Assembly: GCA_003133225.1 (NCBI GenBank)
Contig: PKWL01000071.1
Coordinates: forward strand, 1-45,851
DNA length: 45,851 nt
Source of the DNA: Janthinobacterium sp.
GTDB taxonomy: Bacteria; Pseudomonadota; Gammaproteobacteria; Burkholderiales; Burkholderiaceae_D
Reading direction: 5' to 3'
Every line of letters begins with the position of its first letter. Within the stretch, counting starts at the first letter, position 1. A program made the translations under genes and the position numbers. Of the stretch, positions 45,220 to 45,851 are shown in pieces. The notes beneath the pieces were generated by a model. The model saw nothing but the letters and a program-made list of their open reading frames with translations, was not told the origin of the DNA and did no database searches.

Positions 45220-45851
45220 GCGTTCCTCAAAAAATTGACAGGAGAGGCAAGCAATACCGCAAATCCCATCGCTTGGCTCCGAACCTGGGGCAGATACTTT
45301 GCAAGGGTCGGCAAAATAATCCGAAAGGACATATCATGACCGACCCGCTGATAATTTTACGCCTGCCCAAATAAATATTGAAGTATTGGCATTGGTGCTT
45401 GAACTGGCAAGTGGGTAAACATGCTCTGCAGGGTGGCAAGCAGAAGAAACCGGAATCCAAACTGGGCCCGTACTCCGCATCGGCCAGGCCTGCAAGAGAT
45501 CAAAAAAATCAAAGTGAAATGGAAGCGTGTGTCCACACCAACGCCAAATTCGAACGCATCGGCGCCGATGCCCAGCAACTATCGGGAAATTAGGGGATAA
45601 GCGAAGTGGGGGTGCGGCCTAAAAGCCAGCTTAGGCGTAACAGGTAAGGTAGTCGATTTGGTGGTGACGGGCGGCGCGGCGCAATTAGTAGGCGCAATCT
45701 ACGATATCGTCAAACTAGATGCTGTCCAGGGCGCTGCTTCAAAACGCTAGCACCATACCCCCGCCCATTTCGGAGGACCGATGACAGGCCTCCGTTTGAC
45801 GTATCGATGTATGAAAAATGGATGCTAAGACATGTGCTGGCCGCCGTTGAT
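45220..45851. other. Right-end region with a gene fragment
   Basis: About 630 bases. A plus-strand frame that opens after a stop near 45600 reads WGCGLKASLGVTGKVVDLVV and TGGAAQLVGAIYDIVKLDAV up to TAG 45748-45750; it looks coding but lacks a start, so it may be the 3' part of a frameshifted small secreted protein. A GGAGG at 45773-45777 precedes ATG 45781, which opens only 15 codons. Nothing else was recognised before the window ends. Confidence 0.4.

Noticed and set aside
1..45851. tRNA, rRNA, CRISPR arrays, prophage or phage integration sites
   Set aside because: I looked for T-arm patterns, regularly spaced repeats and integrase or phage structural proteins and found none that hold up.

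Overview
The window looks like chromosome from a betaproteobacterium, most likely of the Oxalobacteraceae type (Janthinobacterium, Duganella, Massilia or Herbaspirillum relatives). This is inferred from the gene content: a short H-NS protein with a WTGRGRQPKW DNA-binding core, a DUF3562 protein, paired AruF/AruG arginine succinyltransferase subunits with an AraC-type ArgR, a GcdH/LysR pair, and many signalling genes. I see no rRNA, tRNA, CRISPR array or intact insertion sequence. About a fifth of the window is long intergenic sequence holding small or decayed reading frames.

Left part (1-8.9 kb): an nsrR-type Rrf2 nitric-oxide sensor preceded by an NsrR-like operator, a YjdM/PhnA zinc-ribbon protein, the giant helicase Lhr, and polyphosphate kinase ppk1 with a good sigma-70 promoter.

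Signalling part (9.1-28 kb): a minus-strand cluster that reads as a compact chemotaxis-like phosphorelay. It holds a membrane CheA-like kinase (HAMP, PAS-like region, HPt, HATPase), a short membrane-anchored MCP hairpin, two CheX/CheC-type proteins (one with a degenerate receiver) and a CheY. It has no CheR, CheB or separate CheW. A membrane GGDEF-EAL protein lies directly upstream. Next come a CYTH-CHAD protein (possibly a polyphosphate binder), a DUF3562 protein, and a soluble protein with two tandem sensor modules fused to CheW. A KaiC-like double ATPase follows, overlapped by a small unknown gene and without KaiA or KaiB. About 1.4 kb further on is a histidine kinase whose first 60 residues resemble the helix-turn-helix of IS3-type transposase OrfA.

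Right part (28.9-45.8 kb): a divergent Nramp-related transporter, hns with a recognisable promoter and terminator, an orphan terminator that may end a small RNA, an exported msrB-msrA pair with twin-arginine leaders, a LysR regulator divergent from glutaryl-CoA dehydrogenase, a decayed NmrA-like gene, and the arginine succinyltransferase cluster (argR, aruF, aruG, astD, astB; astC and astE not present). A tartrate/D-malate dehydrogenase gene is the last clear gene.

The strongest candidates for something new are the compact CheA/MCP/CheX/CheX/CheY cluster with its matching C-terminal tails, the OrfA-helix-turn-helix histidine kinase fusion, and the tandem-sensor CheW protein.
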